DNA of 42,531 nt, taken from NCBI RefSeq assembly GCF_000332975.1, contig NZ_BANR01000032.1, positions 1-42,531 on the forward strand, written 5' to 3'. The translations under genes were made by a program, and so were the position numbers. Below the pieces are notes generated by a model that saw nothing but the letters and a program-made list of their open reading frames with translations, had not been told where the DNA came from and made no database searches. This DNA comes from Gordonia aichiensis NBRC 108223 (GTDB taxonomy: Bacteria > Actinomycetota > Actinomycetes > Mycobacteriales > Mycobacteriaceae). Shown here piece by piece: positions 27,709-36,092 of the stretch; position 1 is the first letter of the stretch; every line of letters begins with the position of its first letter.

Positions 27709-27936
27709 CTACTTGGCGTCTGCGTTCTTGGTGCGCTTGCCGTAGCGCTTTTCGAAGCGCGCAACACGACCGCCGGTGTCGAGGATCTTCTGCTTGCCCG
27801 TGTAGAACGGGTGGCACTGCGAGCAGACTTCGACGTTGATCCGACCGTTCTCGGCGGTGCTACGGGTCTCGAAGGTGTTGCCACAGCCGCAGACGACCGT
27901 GGTCACGTGGTAATCGGGGTGAATGCCCTGCTTCAT
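27709..27936 (-). CDS. rpmE: 50S ribosomal protein L31 (zinc-binding form)
   Basis: A 75-residue protein. The zinc-ligand pattern is C16-x-C18 (VVCGCGNTF) and C38-x2-C41 (EVCSQCHPFYTGKQ), so this is the Zn-containing paralogue, not the zinc-free type induced under zinc starvation. AAAGGGA precedes the ATG. A small 8-bp hairpin (27968-27988) sits in its leader. Confidence 0.96.
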   Translation of the reverse strand: MKQGIHPDYHVTTVVCGCGNTFETRSTAENGRINVEVCSQCHPFYTGKQKILDTGGRVARFEKRYGKRTKNADAK

Positions 27937-28156
27937 CTCTGGTGTCCCTTTCTCGTGGTCGCCGGGTCACCGCCGCGATTCGGCGGTGTGAACCGGTACC
28001 GGACTCGACCGATCAGTATGCCATCACGCCGGGTCCGCACGGAAATCGTGGCCTCGCGGCCGCGATACTGTCCGAGGAAACCCACTCGGCCTACTGTCTG
28101 CCACCCGCCTCAACACAGGCCCTCCCGCATTCATTCCCCCGACCACAGGCGCATCT

Positions 28157-28198
28157 ACAGGTGAGCCTTGCTTTACTTAGGGTTACCTCGGTTATAGT
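28157..28198 (+). promoter_or_regulatory. Candidate IdeR/DtxR iron box and promoter
   Basis: ACAGGTGAGCCTTGCTTTA (28157-28175) agrees well with the DtxR/IdeR consensus TTAGGTTAGSCTAACCTAA, especially in the left half AGGTGAGCCT. A second weaker match TTAGGGTTACCTCGGTTAT follows at 28177-28195. A -10-like TATAGT (28193-28198) overlaps the end, so repressor binding would block it. The spacer 27937-28156 shows nothing else. Confidence 0.5.
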
Positions 28199-28323
28199 CC
28201 TCGAGGGTCGAATCGGCCCCGAAGCCGACCGACCGTGCCGATCGCTTGTCGGCGACTGCTCCCCAGCGGATCGAGGCCGACGACGACATCACCCCCCACC
28301 TCTCTCACGAAGACGCCGATGAC

Positions 28324-29514
28324 ATGCACACAACGCATACCCACCCCGACCGTCCGCTCACCAGACGAAGGTCGGCGAAGCCCGCCCGCACGCCGACGTG
28401 GAATCGAAAGAACCCCTACCCGGCGACGGTGATCGCCAACACGGTCATCTCGGGGGCGGGTTCGGCGAAGGAGATCCGGCACCTGGTGATCTCGCTGGGC
28501 GACAGCGGCATCACCTACGAACCCGGCGATTCGCTGAGCGTGGTGCCACGCAATGATCCCGCGCTCGTCGATCACATCATCGAAAGACTCGGCGTCGCCC
28601 CCGACACCCCGGTCGCTGATCGCACCGAACAGCGCCCGCTACGGGATGTGCTACTCAACCGCTACGAGCTAGCTTCTGCCACAACGTATCTCGTCGACTA
28701 CATCGCCGCGCGTTGCGGTGATGCCGAACTCACCGGTCTGGCCTCGACCGGCGATCGCACGGCCATCGACGCGTGGCTGCGAGGTAAAGACGTCCTCGAC
28801 CTCCTCAACGTCGATGCGTCGCTGAGCATCAGCCCCGACGAGTTGCTGGCCGAACTGCAACCACTGGCGCATCGCGTCTACTCCATCTCGTCGAGTCCTC
28901 GTGCACACCCGGGCACCATTCATCTCACGATGTCGACCGTCCGCTACCGCTCGGGCGGGCGTGATCGCGGCGGCGTGTGCTCGACGCACCTCGCCGACCG
29001 GATCGCCGACGCCGATACGGTCGGAATCTTCGTGACCCCCAACAGGTACTTCCGACTGCCGGCCGACGACGCAAAGGTCATCATGGTCGGTCCGGGCACC
29101 GGGGTCGCACCGTTTCGTGCATTCCTGCACGAGCGAGCCGAACGCGGCGCATCGGGCCAGAACTGGCTGTTCTTCGGCGATCAGCGCGAGCAATACGACC
29201 ACATCTACCGCGACGAGCTGGAGCGGTTCGTGTCCGACGGACTCCTCGACCATCTCGACGTCGCATTTTCCCGCGACCAGCAGCACAAGGTTTATGTGCA
29301 GGACAGGATGCGCGCCCGAGGAGCCGAGCTCTTCCGCTGGCTCGACGACGGCGCGTACCTGTTCGTCTGCGGCGACGCTGGGCGCATGGCGCCCGACGTC
29401 GAGGGCGCACTGCTCGACATCATCGCCGAACACGGCGGGCATAACCCGGACGAGGCGCGCGACATCCTGTCCCGACTCAAGAAGGACAAGCGATACGTGC
29501 GTGACGTCTACTGA
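28324..29514 (+). CDS. CysJ-like FAD/NADPH flavoprotein reductase without flavodoxin domain
   Basis: A 396-residue reductase of the sulfite reductase flavoprotein/cytochrome P450 reductase family. The FAD domain has RVYSISSSP (184-192) and GGVCSTHLAD. The NADPH domain has GPGTGVAPFRAF (256-267), FFGDQ and FVCGDAGRMAPDV. It ends in YVRDVY, the CysJ-type C terminus that stacks on FAD. The N-terminal flavodoxin domain is absent, so it must pass electrons to a separate partner. Start is uncertain: ATG 28324 (weak site) or TTG 28246. The iron box suggests induction in iron limitation and a role such as iron release or assimilation, an inference. It stands alone on the plus strand between rpmE and rho. 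Confidence 0.8.
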   Translation: MHTTHTHPDRPLTRRRSAKPARTPTWNRKNPYPATVIANTVISGAGSAKEIRHLVISLGDSGITYEPGDSLSVVPRNDPALVDHIIERLGVAPDTPVADRTEQRPLRDVLLNRYELASATTYLVDYIAARCGDAELTGLASTGDRTAIDAWLRGKDVLDLLNVDASLSISPDELLAELQPLAHRVYSISSSPRAHPGTIHLTMSTVRYRSGGRDRGGVCSTHLADRIADADTVGIFVTPNRYFRLPADDAKVIMVGPGTGVAPFRAFLHERAERGASGQNWLFFGDQREQYDHIYRDELERFVSDGLLDHLDVAFSRDQQHKVYVQDRMRARGAELFRWLDDGAYLFVCGDAGRMAPDVEGALLDIIAEHGGHNPDEARDILSRLKKDKRYVRDVY

Positions 29515-29702
29515 CCTCTTGCCGATCCGGGCGCGTGGGTCCGGCGGCCGGGAGGTCGTGTTCGACGACCCGCTGCGCACCACACGAACAACGTTGGTAG
29601 ACAACGACACCCGTAGAGATGAGATGGCGGGACGCGGTGGTCCAGCAATGGACGTGAGCACGGCATGAGAGCGACATGCCCCCACTGTGCTGTAATGGCA
29701 TT

Positions 29703-30257
29703 ATGCATTTCAACCATTACGGACGGGATGCCGTAGCGCTGGCCGTCGATCTGGCCAACCGCCCTCCCACCGATCCGGACGAACTCGTCGCCAGGTGTGA
29801 CGCAGCCGGATTCGTGTTCGACTCCGACGACATCGGCCTCGACGACCTACGCAAGACCGTCGACTACCTCGAACACTGGCGTGACGTCGCCCGAGCCACC
29901 GACGAGCAGACCCGCGCAGATCTCCTGAACGAATTGCTCGTACGCCATGCAGCAGCCCCTCGACTCACCAACCACGCCGGCTCCGGATGGCATCTGCACT
30001 TTCGCGATGACGATGTCGCGGGCTGGCAACAGATCTGTGTGTTGATCTCTGCCGCCACCGCTTTGCATCTCACCGGCCGTGGAATCGACCGCATGGGGGC
30101 ATGCGAACTCGACGAATGCACTCACGTCTTCGCCGACACGTCGCGCAACGGACGGCAGCGCTACTGCTCGCCCGCATGTGCGAACCGGGCCGCAGTGCGC
30201 CGCCATCGCGCCGGACACACCCGAGCGGGCCGAGGCGGGCACACAACGACGAGATAG
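29703..30257 (+). CDS. CGNR zinc-finger protein (ABATE domain)
   Basis: A 184-residue member of the CGNR family (formerly DUF1470). The N-terminal stress-related ABATE-like domain spans about 1-130. The C-terminal zinc finger is CELDECTHVFADTSRNGRQR followed by YCSPACANRAAVRRHR, with four Cys. Such proteins are probably transcription factors, with target unknown. ATG 29703 is preceded by TGTAAT at 29691-29696, six bases upstream, so it may be leaderless. Its TAG stop touches a tandem repeat shared with the end of rho. Confidence 0.82.
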   Translation: MHFNHYGRDAVALAVDLANRPPTDPDELVARCDAAGFVFDSDDIGLDDLRKTVDYLEHWRDVARATDEQTRADLLNELLVRHAAAPRLTNHAGSGWHLHFRDDDVAGWQQICVLISAATALHLTGRGIDRMGACELDECTHVFADTSRNGRQRYCSPACANRAAVRRHRAGHTRAGRGGHTTTR

Positions 30258-30314
30258 TCAGTCGTCTTGCGGTCAGTCGTCTTGCGGTCAGTCGTCTTGC
30301 GGTCAGTCGTCTTT
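30257..30314. repeat. 15-bp tandem repeat at the rho/CGNR convergent junction
   Basis: The unit GTCAGTCGTCTTGCG is present in three perfect copies (30257-30271, 30272-30286, 30287-30301), plus a 12-base partial copy (30302-30313) inside the rho C terminus. On the rho strand each copy carries an in-frame TGA, so rho is followed by three further stops at 15-bp steps. It looks like slippage duplication of the rho stop-codon region. Confidence 0.9.
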
Positions 30315-32306
30315 CATGGCGCCGGGGGCATTGGACTGCACCTGCAGCAAGAACTCGTAGTTGTTCTTGGTCTTCTTGAGCTGGCTGATCAACAAATCGA
30401 TCGCCTGTTGCGAATCGAGTCCGCTCAAGACCCGACGCAGCTTGTGCATGATGCCGAACTCCTCGGCCGACATCAGCAGTTCATCCTTACGGGTGCTCGA
30501 CTGATTGACGTCGACGGCCGGGAACACACGACGATCAGCGATCTTGCGATCGAGCTTGAGCTCGGCGTTACTGGTGCCCTTGAACTCCTCGAAGATCACC
30601 GTGTCGCCGGTCGAGCCGGTCTCCACCAACGCTGAGGCGATGATGGTCAGCGAGCCGCCGTTCTCGATGTTGCGGGCGGCGCCCAGGAATCGCTTCGGCG
30701 GATAGAGGGCCGTCGAATCGACACCACCGGACAGGATGCGACCCGACGCGGGTGAGGCGTTGTTGTACGCGCGGCCCAGGCGGGTGATCGAGTCGAGCAG
30801 CACCACGACGTCCTTGCCCTGCTCGACGAGTCGCTTGGCGCGCTCGATCGCGAGTTCGGACACCGAGGTGTGATCTGACGGCGGACGGTCGAAGGTCGAG
30901 GCGATGACCTCACCCTTGACCGAACGCTGCATGTCGGTGACTTCTTCAGGTCGCTCGTCAACAAGAACGACCATCAGGTGGCATTCGGGATTGTTGGTCG
31001 CGATCGCGTTGGCGATGTCCTGAAGAATCGTCGTCTTACCGGCCTTCGGCGGCGACACGATCAGGGCGCGCTGCCCCTTGCCGATCGGCATGATGAGGTC
31101 GATGACCCGGGTGTCGAGCTGTTCCTTACCCGTTTCGAGACGCAGTCGCTGATTCGGGTAGAGCGGAGTCAGTTTGTTGAAATCGGGACGCTTACGAGCG
31201 GCGTCGACATCCATGCCGTTGACCGAGTCGAGTCGTACCAGCGGATTGAACTTCTGGCGCTGATTCTGCTGCTCCCCCTCGCGCGGTACCTTGACCGCGC
31301 CGGTGATCGCGTCGCCTCGTCGCAATCCGTTCTTGCGCACGAGATTCATCGACACGTACACGTCGTTCGGGCCTGCGAGGTAACCGGAGGTGCGCACGAA
31401 GGCGTAGTTGTCGAGGACGTCGAGGATGCCTGCGACAGGCTGCAGCACGTCGTCCTCGGAGATCTGGGGCTCTCCTCCACCCGAACCGTCACGATCGCGC
31501 CCACGGCGGCGTTCGCGGAACCGACGACCTCGACGTCCGCGGCCACCGCCCTCGCCGTCGTCATCACGGTTGTTGTTGTCGCGATTGTTGTTCGGGCCCT
31601 GGTTCTTGTTGCTGCCCTGCTGGTTGCCCTCGCCCTGGTTGCCGCCACCGCCCTGGTTGCCGCCCTGCTGCGCTCCGTTGGAGCCGTTCGCGTTCGACCC
31701 GCCCTGGCCGCCATTGCGGTTACGGTTACGGTTGCGGTTGTTTCCGCCGCCCTGGTGTGACGAGTTGTCGTTGTCACCTCGAGCGTTGTCACCTCGAGCG
31801 TTGTCACCGCGGTCATTGTCGCCGCGAGCGTTCTCGCTGTGGTCAGTGGTGGGGCTCTCGCTCTTCGCGCGGGCGCTCTCGTTCTGCCCGCTCGGCTCCC
31901 CCGTCGCGCCATTCGCCGCGTTGTCGGCGGATGCCTCTGCGCGCGGCGCGGCACTGCTCTCGGAGGTGATCGTCATCTGCTCGGGCGCCGTCTCGGCGGA
32001 GGCAGGGTTCTTCGTGCGACGTACTGCGCCGCGGGTGGCCCTGGGGGCCTCGGCAGCAGATGTCTCCGCCTTCGCAGACGTCGCCGTGGGAGCGTCGGCA
32101 GCGGTAGCTGCCGCGCCCTGACGCTCTTTGATAGCGGCGATCAGATCGCCCTTGCGCATCCCGGACGTGCCCTTGATCCCCAGCTCACCTGCGAGTGAAC
32201 GGAGTTCGGTCAGCACCATGCCGGAGAGTCCCGTGCGGGTCTTGGTCTTGGGTGCGCCTTTGTCGTCGGCGACGCTTGGCGCGGTGATCAGGTCCGTATC
32301 AGTCAC
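30303..32306 (-). CDS. rho: Transcription termination factor Rho with long disordered insert
   Basis: A 667-residue Rho. The N-terminal Rho_N helix bundle (about 28-64, LTELRSLAGELGIKG) is followed by an unusual low-complexity region (about 66-277). This begins Ala/Thr/Ser-rich, then has four RGDN(A/D) units (161-180), Asn/Gly/Gln-rich runs and an Arg-rich stretch. Then come the RNA-binding cold-shock domain (about 284-400) and the RecA-type motor with Walker A SPPKAGKTT (418-426). Inserts of this kind are known in actinobacterial Rho and bind RNA. GTG 32306 has AGGA five bases upstream. Confidence 0.95.
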   Translation of the reverse strand: MTDTDLITAPSVADDKGAPKTKTRTGLSGMVLTELRSLAGELGIKGTSGMRKGDLIAAIKERQGAAATAADAPTATSAKAETSAAEAPRATRGAVRRTKNPASAETAPEQMTITSESSAAPRAEASADNAANGATGEPSGQNESARAKSESPTTDHSENARGDNDRGDNARGDNARGDNDNSSHQGGGNNRNRNRNRNGGQGGSNANGSNGAQQGGNQGGGGNQGEGNQQGSNKNQGPNNNRDNNNRDDDGEGGGRGRRGRRFRERRRGRDRDGSGGGEPQISEDDVLQPVAGILDVLDNYAFVRTSGYLAGPNDVYVSMNLVRKNGLRRGDAITGAVKVPREGEQQNQRQKFNPLVRLDSVNGMDVDAARKRPDFNKLTPLYPNQRLRLETGKEQLDTRVIDLIMPIGKGQRALIVSPPKAGKTTILQDIANAIATNNPECHLMVVLVDERPEEVTDMQRSVKGEVIASTFDRPPSDHTSVSELAIERAKRLVEQGKDVVVLLDSITRLGRAYNNASPASGRILSGGVDSTALYPPKRFLGAARNIENGGSLTIIASALVETGSTGDTVIFEEFKGTSNAELKLDRKIADRRVFPAVDVNQSSTRKDELLMSAEEFGIMHKLRRVLSGLDSQQAIDLLISQLKKTKNNYEFLLQVQSNAPGAMKDD
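31771..31830 (-). repeat. 15-bp coding repeat in rho (RGDN units)
   Basis: Four tandem 15-bp units (31771-31785, 31786-31800, 31801-31815, 31816-31830), the first two identical, encode RGDNA/RGDND in the disordered insert of Rho. Copy number could vary between strains. Confidence 0.8.
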
Positions 32307-32718
32307 GGATGTCCTTTCGTTCCTCCGCAGTCAGATGCTGCATGAGGTCGTGATGTCGCCTACTGAGGTGTCCGACGACGCCAGATCGGTTCGACGCCTC
32401 GTCAACCTTCAGAGGAAATGACCGCCGTCCGTTCTGAACCGGCGGACAGGATTGTGGTCCCGCTGCGGTGTGTCACTCCTGAACTGCTGTGCTCTGGACA
32501 ACTGCTGCGCTCTCGACAACTGTTGTGCCCCCGAGAACATGTGGGCCCTCGAGCAACACTGCCGACTCGCGGATTGCGCGATGCCCCAGATCGGTGACTG
32601 CTCATATACGCACCCGGGAGCCGACCGGATGATGATCAGAGATCGTTGAGAAGCACGGCTGCACGAGCCTGCGCGGCTAGACCAGTTTATGATAACCCCC
32701 CAGGCATGGTACCGGCAA
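32307..32718 (-). promoter_or_regulatory. rho promoter and long 5' leader
   Basis: On the minus strand TTGCCG (32713-32718) and TATCAT (32689-32694) are 18 bp apart, just downstream of thrB. A start near 32682 gives a leader of about 375 nt before the rho GTG. The leader contains four 18-bp repeats. Long leaders used for Rho autoregulation are known in other bacteria; here this is inference. A 65-residue plus-strand frame across the repeats (TTG start) is not supported as a gene. Confidence 0.5.
32482..32553. repeat. Four imperfect 18-bp tandem repeats in the rho leader
   Basis: Units start at 32482 (AACTGCTGTGCTCTGGAC), 32500, 32518 and 32536. The first two differ at two positions; the third and fourth are more diverged. 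In the rho transcript they read as repeated GAGxGCAGCAGTTGTC. No CRISPR-like spacers are present. Confidence 0.8.
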
Positions 32719-32742
32719 CACGCCGAATCCGCATGAGGAGAT

Positions 32743-33681
32743 TCAGCAGACCGCGACGCCGCCGGCGATCTCCAGTTGAGCAACACGAAATCCCTGCTCG
32801 GAGGCCAGTTCGCGGGTGGCGGCGTCAACCGACCGGGTGCCGAGAACCAGTACGCTCGGACCCGCACCGGACACCGTTGCGGCATATCCCCTGGTGCGGA
32901 GATCGGCAACGAGACGCGCTGTCTCCGGCATCGCAGCGGCGCGATAGGGCTGATGCAGCCTATCGTCGGTGGCAGCGAACAAGCAGCGGGGATCCGACGT
33001 CAACGCCACGACGGCGAGCGCCGCGCGGCTGACGTTGAAGATCGCGTCGGTGCGCGGCACAGAGTCGGGTAGCAGCCCACGCGTGTAGGACGTCGACGAT
33101 TCAGTTGCCGGCACGAACACCGTGGCACCGATATCGGGATGAACATCGAGGCGGCGCGCGCCGTATGCCGGATGCTCTCCGGGTTCGATCCAGGTCACGA
33201 CTGCTGAACCGAGGATGCTGGCGGCAGCGTTGTCCGGGTGACCTTCGAATGCGCTGGCCAGTTGCACCAGGTCCGCGTCGGAGATCCGACCGCCGAATCC
33301 TGCGGCGACAACGAGGGCCGACGCCGCCGCGAGCCCGGAGACCGCAGCCGACGCCGACGATCCGAGCCCACGCGAGTGTGGGATGGCGTTGACCGTCTTC
33401 AGATGCAGCCCGCCTGCCGACACGCCCGCATGTGCGAGGCCCGCGAGGAGCGCACGGACGACGAGGTGGTTGGCATCGCGCGGGACGTCGTCTGCAGACT
33501 CGCCCGCGACGTCGACGTCGATCCCTGCGGCCGTGGTGGAGACGATCACCTCGTCGTACAGGCCGAGCGAGATACCGAGGGAGTCGAACCCCGGGCCGAG
33601 GTTCGCACTCGAGGCGGGCACCCGCACTCTCGCCGAAAGTCCTTCCGGCAGTTGCCGATACACCGTATCCGGGCTGACCAT
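32743..33681 (-). CDS. thrB: Homoserine kinase
   Basis: A GHMP kinase of about 312 residues phosphorylating homoserine for threonine synthesis. The ATP-binding motif is PHSRGLGSSASA (101-112), with N-terminal VPASSANLGPGFDSLG and C-terminal VSGAGPSVLVLG. ATG 33681 lies 19 bp after the thrC stop and fits the family length; ATG 33720, overlapping thrC by 20 bp, is possible. Last gene of the argS-lysA-hom-thrC-thrB string. Confidence 0.93.
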   Translation of the reverse strand: MVSPDTVYRQLPEGLSARVRVPASSANLGPGFDSLGISLGLYDEVIVSTTAAGIDVDVAGESADDVPRDANHLVVRALLAGLAHAGVSAGGLHLKTVNAIPHSRGLGSSASAAVSGLAAASALVVAAGFGGRISDADLVQLASAFEGHPDNAAASILGSAVVTWIEPGEHPAYGARRLDVHPDIGATVFVPATESSTSYTRGLLPDSVPRTDAIFNVSRAALAVVALTSDPRCLFAATDDRLHQPYRAAAMPETARLVADLRTRGYAATVSGAGPSVLVLGTRSVDAATRELASEQGFRVAQLEIAGGVAVC

Positions 33682-33700
33682 TCGTCGGGCCGTCCCGGAT

Positions 33701-34795
33701 TCAGGCGACGCCGAGCGCATCGGCGACCGCCACTGGATCGACCGGAATGGCCTCGACCTCGGGCATCCCGAGCAGCGCTGTGTCGGGATCCTTGAGGCCG
33801 TTGCCGGTCACCGTGCAGACGACGGTCTGCCCCGGCGTGATCCAGCCGTCGGCGTGGGCGGAGAGAAGGCCGGCAACGCTTGCCGCCGAGGCGGGTTCGA
33901 CGAAGACCCCTTCCGTGCCCGCCACGAGTCGATACGCCTCGAGGAGCTTCTCGTCGGTGGCCGCACGGAACTGTCCGCCGGACTCCTCCTTGGCGGCCAC
34001 CGCCTGATTCCAACTCGCGGGCGATCCGATGCGGATCGCCGTGGCGATCGTCTCCGGGTCCTTCACGGGCGCGCCGTTGACGAGCGGAGCGGCACCAGCT
34101 GCTTGAACTCCCAGCATCCGGGGCAGATCGCTGATGCCGTCGGCGTGGTACTCGCGGTAGCCCTTCCAGTACGCGGTGATGTTGCCGGCGTTCCCGACGG
34201 GCAACACGTGCACATCGGGCGCACGGCCGAGCACGTCGACGATCTCGAACGCTGCGGTCTTCTGCCCCTCGATGCGAGCCGGGTTGACCGAGTTGACCAG
34301 TTCGATCTCGGTGAACTCCGCGGTCGCCTTGCGTGCGAGTTCGAGACAGTCGTCGAAGTTGCCCTGCACCTGAATGATCTTGGCGCCGCTCATCACGGCC
34401 TGGGCGAGCTTGCCCATCGCGATCTTGCCCTCGGGGATGAGCACCGCGCAGGTGATCCCGGCACGGGTGGCGTAGGCGGCTGCCGACGCCGACGTGTTGC
34501 CGGTCGAGGCACACAGCACCGCGGTCTTGCCGTTGTTGACCGCATTGCTCACCGCCATGGTCATGCCACGGTCTTTGAACGAGCCGGTGGGGTTGAGGCC
34601 CTCCACCTTGAGGTAGACGTCGCAGCCGGTCAGCTCCGAGAGGTGGCGCGCAGGCACCAGTGGTGTCGCGCCCTCGAGGAGCGTCACCACCGTCCAGTCG
34701 TCACCGACGGGCAGTCGGGACCGGTACGCTTCGATCAGCCCCGGCCAGCCTGCATGCACGGCAGCGTGCGCGGGTGCGTTGGTGGCGTCAGTCAT
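33701..34795 (-). CDS. thrC: Threonine synthase
   Basis: A 364-residue PLP enzyme converting O-phosphohomoserine to threonine. The Schiff-base Lys is K74 in NPTGSFKDRGM, and the phosphate-binding loop is PVGNAGNITAYW. It overlaps hom by 8 bp and is probably translationally coupled. Confidence 0.95.
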   Translation of the reverse strand: MTDATNAPAHAAVHAGWPGLIEAYRSRLPVGDDWTVVTLLEGATPLVPARHLSELTGCDVYLKVEGLNPTGSFKDRGMTMAVSNAVNNGKTAVLCASTGNTSASAAAYATRAGITCAVLIPEGKIAMGKLAQAVMSGAKIIQVQGNFDDCLELARKATAEFTEIELVNSVNPARIEGQKTAAFEIVDVLGRAPDVHVLPVGNAGNITAYWKGYREYHADGISDLPRMLGVQAAGAAPLVNGAPVKDPETIATAIRIGSPASWNQAVAAKEESGGQFRAATDEKLLEAYRLVAGTEGVFVEPASAASVAGLLSAHADGWITPGQTVVCTVTGNGLKDPDTALLGMPEVEAIPVDPVAVADALGVA

Positions 34796-36092
34796 CGGTT
34801 CCTTCCAATCGAAGAACGCTCGACACCGTGGTCACGGAGTCCATGTCTTCAAGTGCTGCAACGCATTCCGACTGCGCTCTATCGGGTGCGCGGTGTGTCA
34901 CGACAATGAGCCGCGCGTCGTCGCCCGCGCCCTCCTGGCGCACGGCGGCGATACTCACGGATCTCTTCGAGAATTCGTTGGCGACCTGCGAGAGTACACC
35001 GGGCTTGTCGGCGACTCGCATCGAGACGTAATACCGCGTCGGTACCTCGTCGATCGAGGCGATCGGCAACGAGGCATAGGTCGACTCCAGGGGACCGCGT
35101 CCGCCGTGGACCTTGTTGCGCGCGGCCATCACCATGTCGCCGAGCACGGCCGATGCCGTGGGCGCGCCGCCCGCTCCCTGCCCGTAGAACATGAGCCTGC
35201 CTGCGTTCTCTGCTTCCACCACGACGGCGTTGAACGCGCCGTTGACGGTCGCGAGCGGGTGCGACAGCGGGATGAGTGCGGGGTAGACGCGCGCGGAGAC
35301 GCGCTGCGAACCGTCGTCGCCACGAACGCGCTCACAGATCGAGAGCAGTTTCACCGTGCAGTCGAACTTCCGTGCGGCAGCGAGGTCGTCCGGCGTCACG
35401 TGCGTGATGCCCTCGCGATAGACATCGGCAGCGGTTACGCGGGTGTGGAAGGCGATCGACGCAAGGATCGCGGCCTTCGCCGCCGCGTCATAGCCTTCGA
35501 CGTCCGCAGTCGGATCTGCCTCCGCGTAACCGAGACGTCCTGCCTCTGCGAGCGTTTCGTCGTAGGCTGCACCGGTCTCGGCCATGGCCGAGAGGATGAA
35601 GTTGGTGGTGCCGTTGACGATTCCCGCGACCCGCTCGACGGTGTCGCCTGCGAGTGACTGCATCAGCGGACGCACCACTGGGATCGCACCGGCGACGGCA
35701 GCCTCGAAGTAGAGGTCAACCTTCGCCTGCGCTGCGGCGGTGGCGAGTTCGCCCGTGTACTCGGCAAGCAAAGCCTTGTTCGCCGTCACCACCGACTTGC
35801 CCGATTCCAGTGCGGTGCGGATCAATTCACGCGCGGGATCGATACCGCCCATGAGTTCGACGACGATGTCGACATCGTCGCGTGCGACCAGGCCCGCAGG
35901 ATCGTCGGTGATCAATTCCTGCGCAATCTTGCGCGGACGGCTCAGATCGCGGACTGCCACGCCGCGCAGTTCGACCGGGGCGCCAACACGGGCGCGCAGA
36001 TCCGCGGCGTTCTCCTCGATGATCCTGACCACCTCTGCGCCGACGTTGCCCATACCGAGCACCGCGATGCCGATCGTCTTCTTCTCGCTCAT
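34788..36092 (-). CDS. hom: Homoserine dehydrogenase
   Basis: A 434-residue monofunctional enzyme. The NAD(P) fold starts with VLGMGNVGAEV (11-21). The catalytic domain contains GIVNGTTNFIL and EADPTADVEGYDAAAK. A C-terminal ACT domain (about 350-434, RYYVSMRVADKPGVLSQVA) implies threonine feedback. ATG 36092 directly abuts the lysA stop, with GGAGG eight bases upstream. Confidence 0.95.
   Translation of the reverse strand: MSEKKTIGIAVLGMGNVGAEVVRIIEENAADLRARVGAPVELRGVAVRDLSRPRKIAQELITDDPAGLVARDDVDIVVELMGGIDPARELIRTALESGKSVVTANKALLAEYTGELATAAAQAKVDLYFEAAVAGAIPVVRPLMQSLAGDTVERVAGIVNGTTNFILSAMAETGAAYDETLAEAGRLGYAEADPTADVEGYDAAAKAAILASIAFHTRVTAADVYREGITHVTPDDLAAARKFDCTVKLLSICERVRGDDGSQRVSARVYPALIPLSHPLATVNGAFNAVVVEAENAGRLMFYGQGAGGAPTASAVLGDMVMAARNKVHGGRGPLESTYASLPIASIDEVPTRYYVSMRVADKPGVLSQVANEFSKRSVSIAAVRQEGAGDDARLIVVTHRAPDRAQSECVAALEDMDSVTTVSSVLRLEGTDD

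Noticed and set aside
29592..29606. CGTTG-N5-CAACG inverted repeat upstream of the CGNR gene
   Set aside because: Only 5-bp arms, likely by chance, and not tied to a recognisable promoter.
32482..32553. CRISPR array
   Set aside because: Repeats are directly adjacent with no spacers and no cas genes nearby.
32452..32649. Cys-rich 65-residue plus-strand frame with NCCALD repeats
   Set aside because: Product of the 18-bp repeats; TTG start, no ribosome site, lies in the probable rho leader on the other strand.
33383..34909. 508-residue plus-strand open frame opposite thrB and thrC
   Set aside because: Shadow frame; the opposite strand encodes enzymes with intact active-site motifs.
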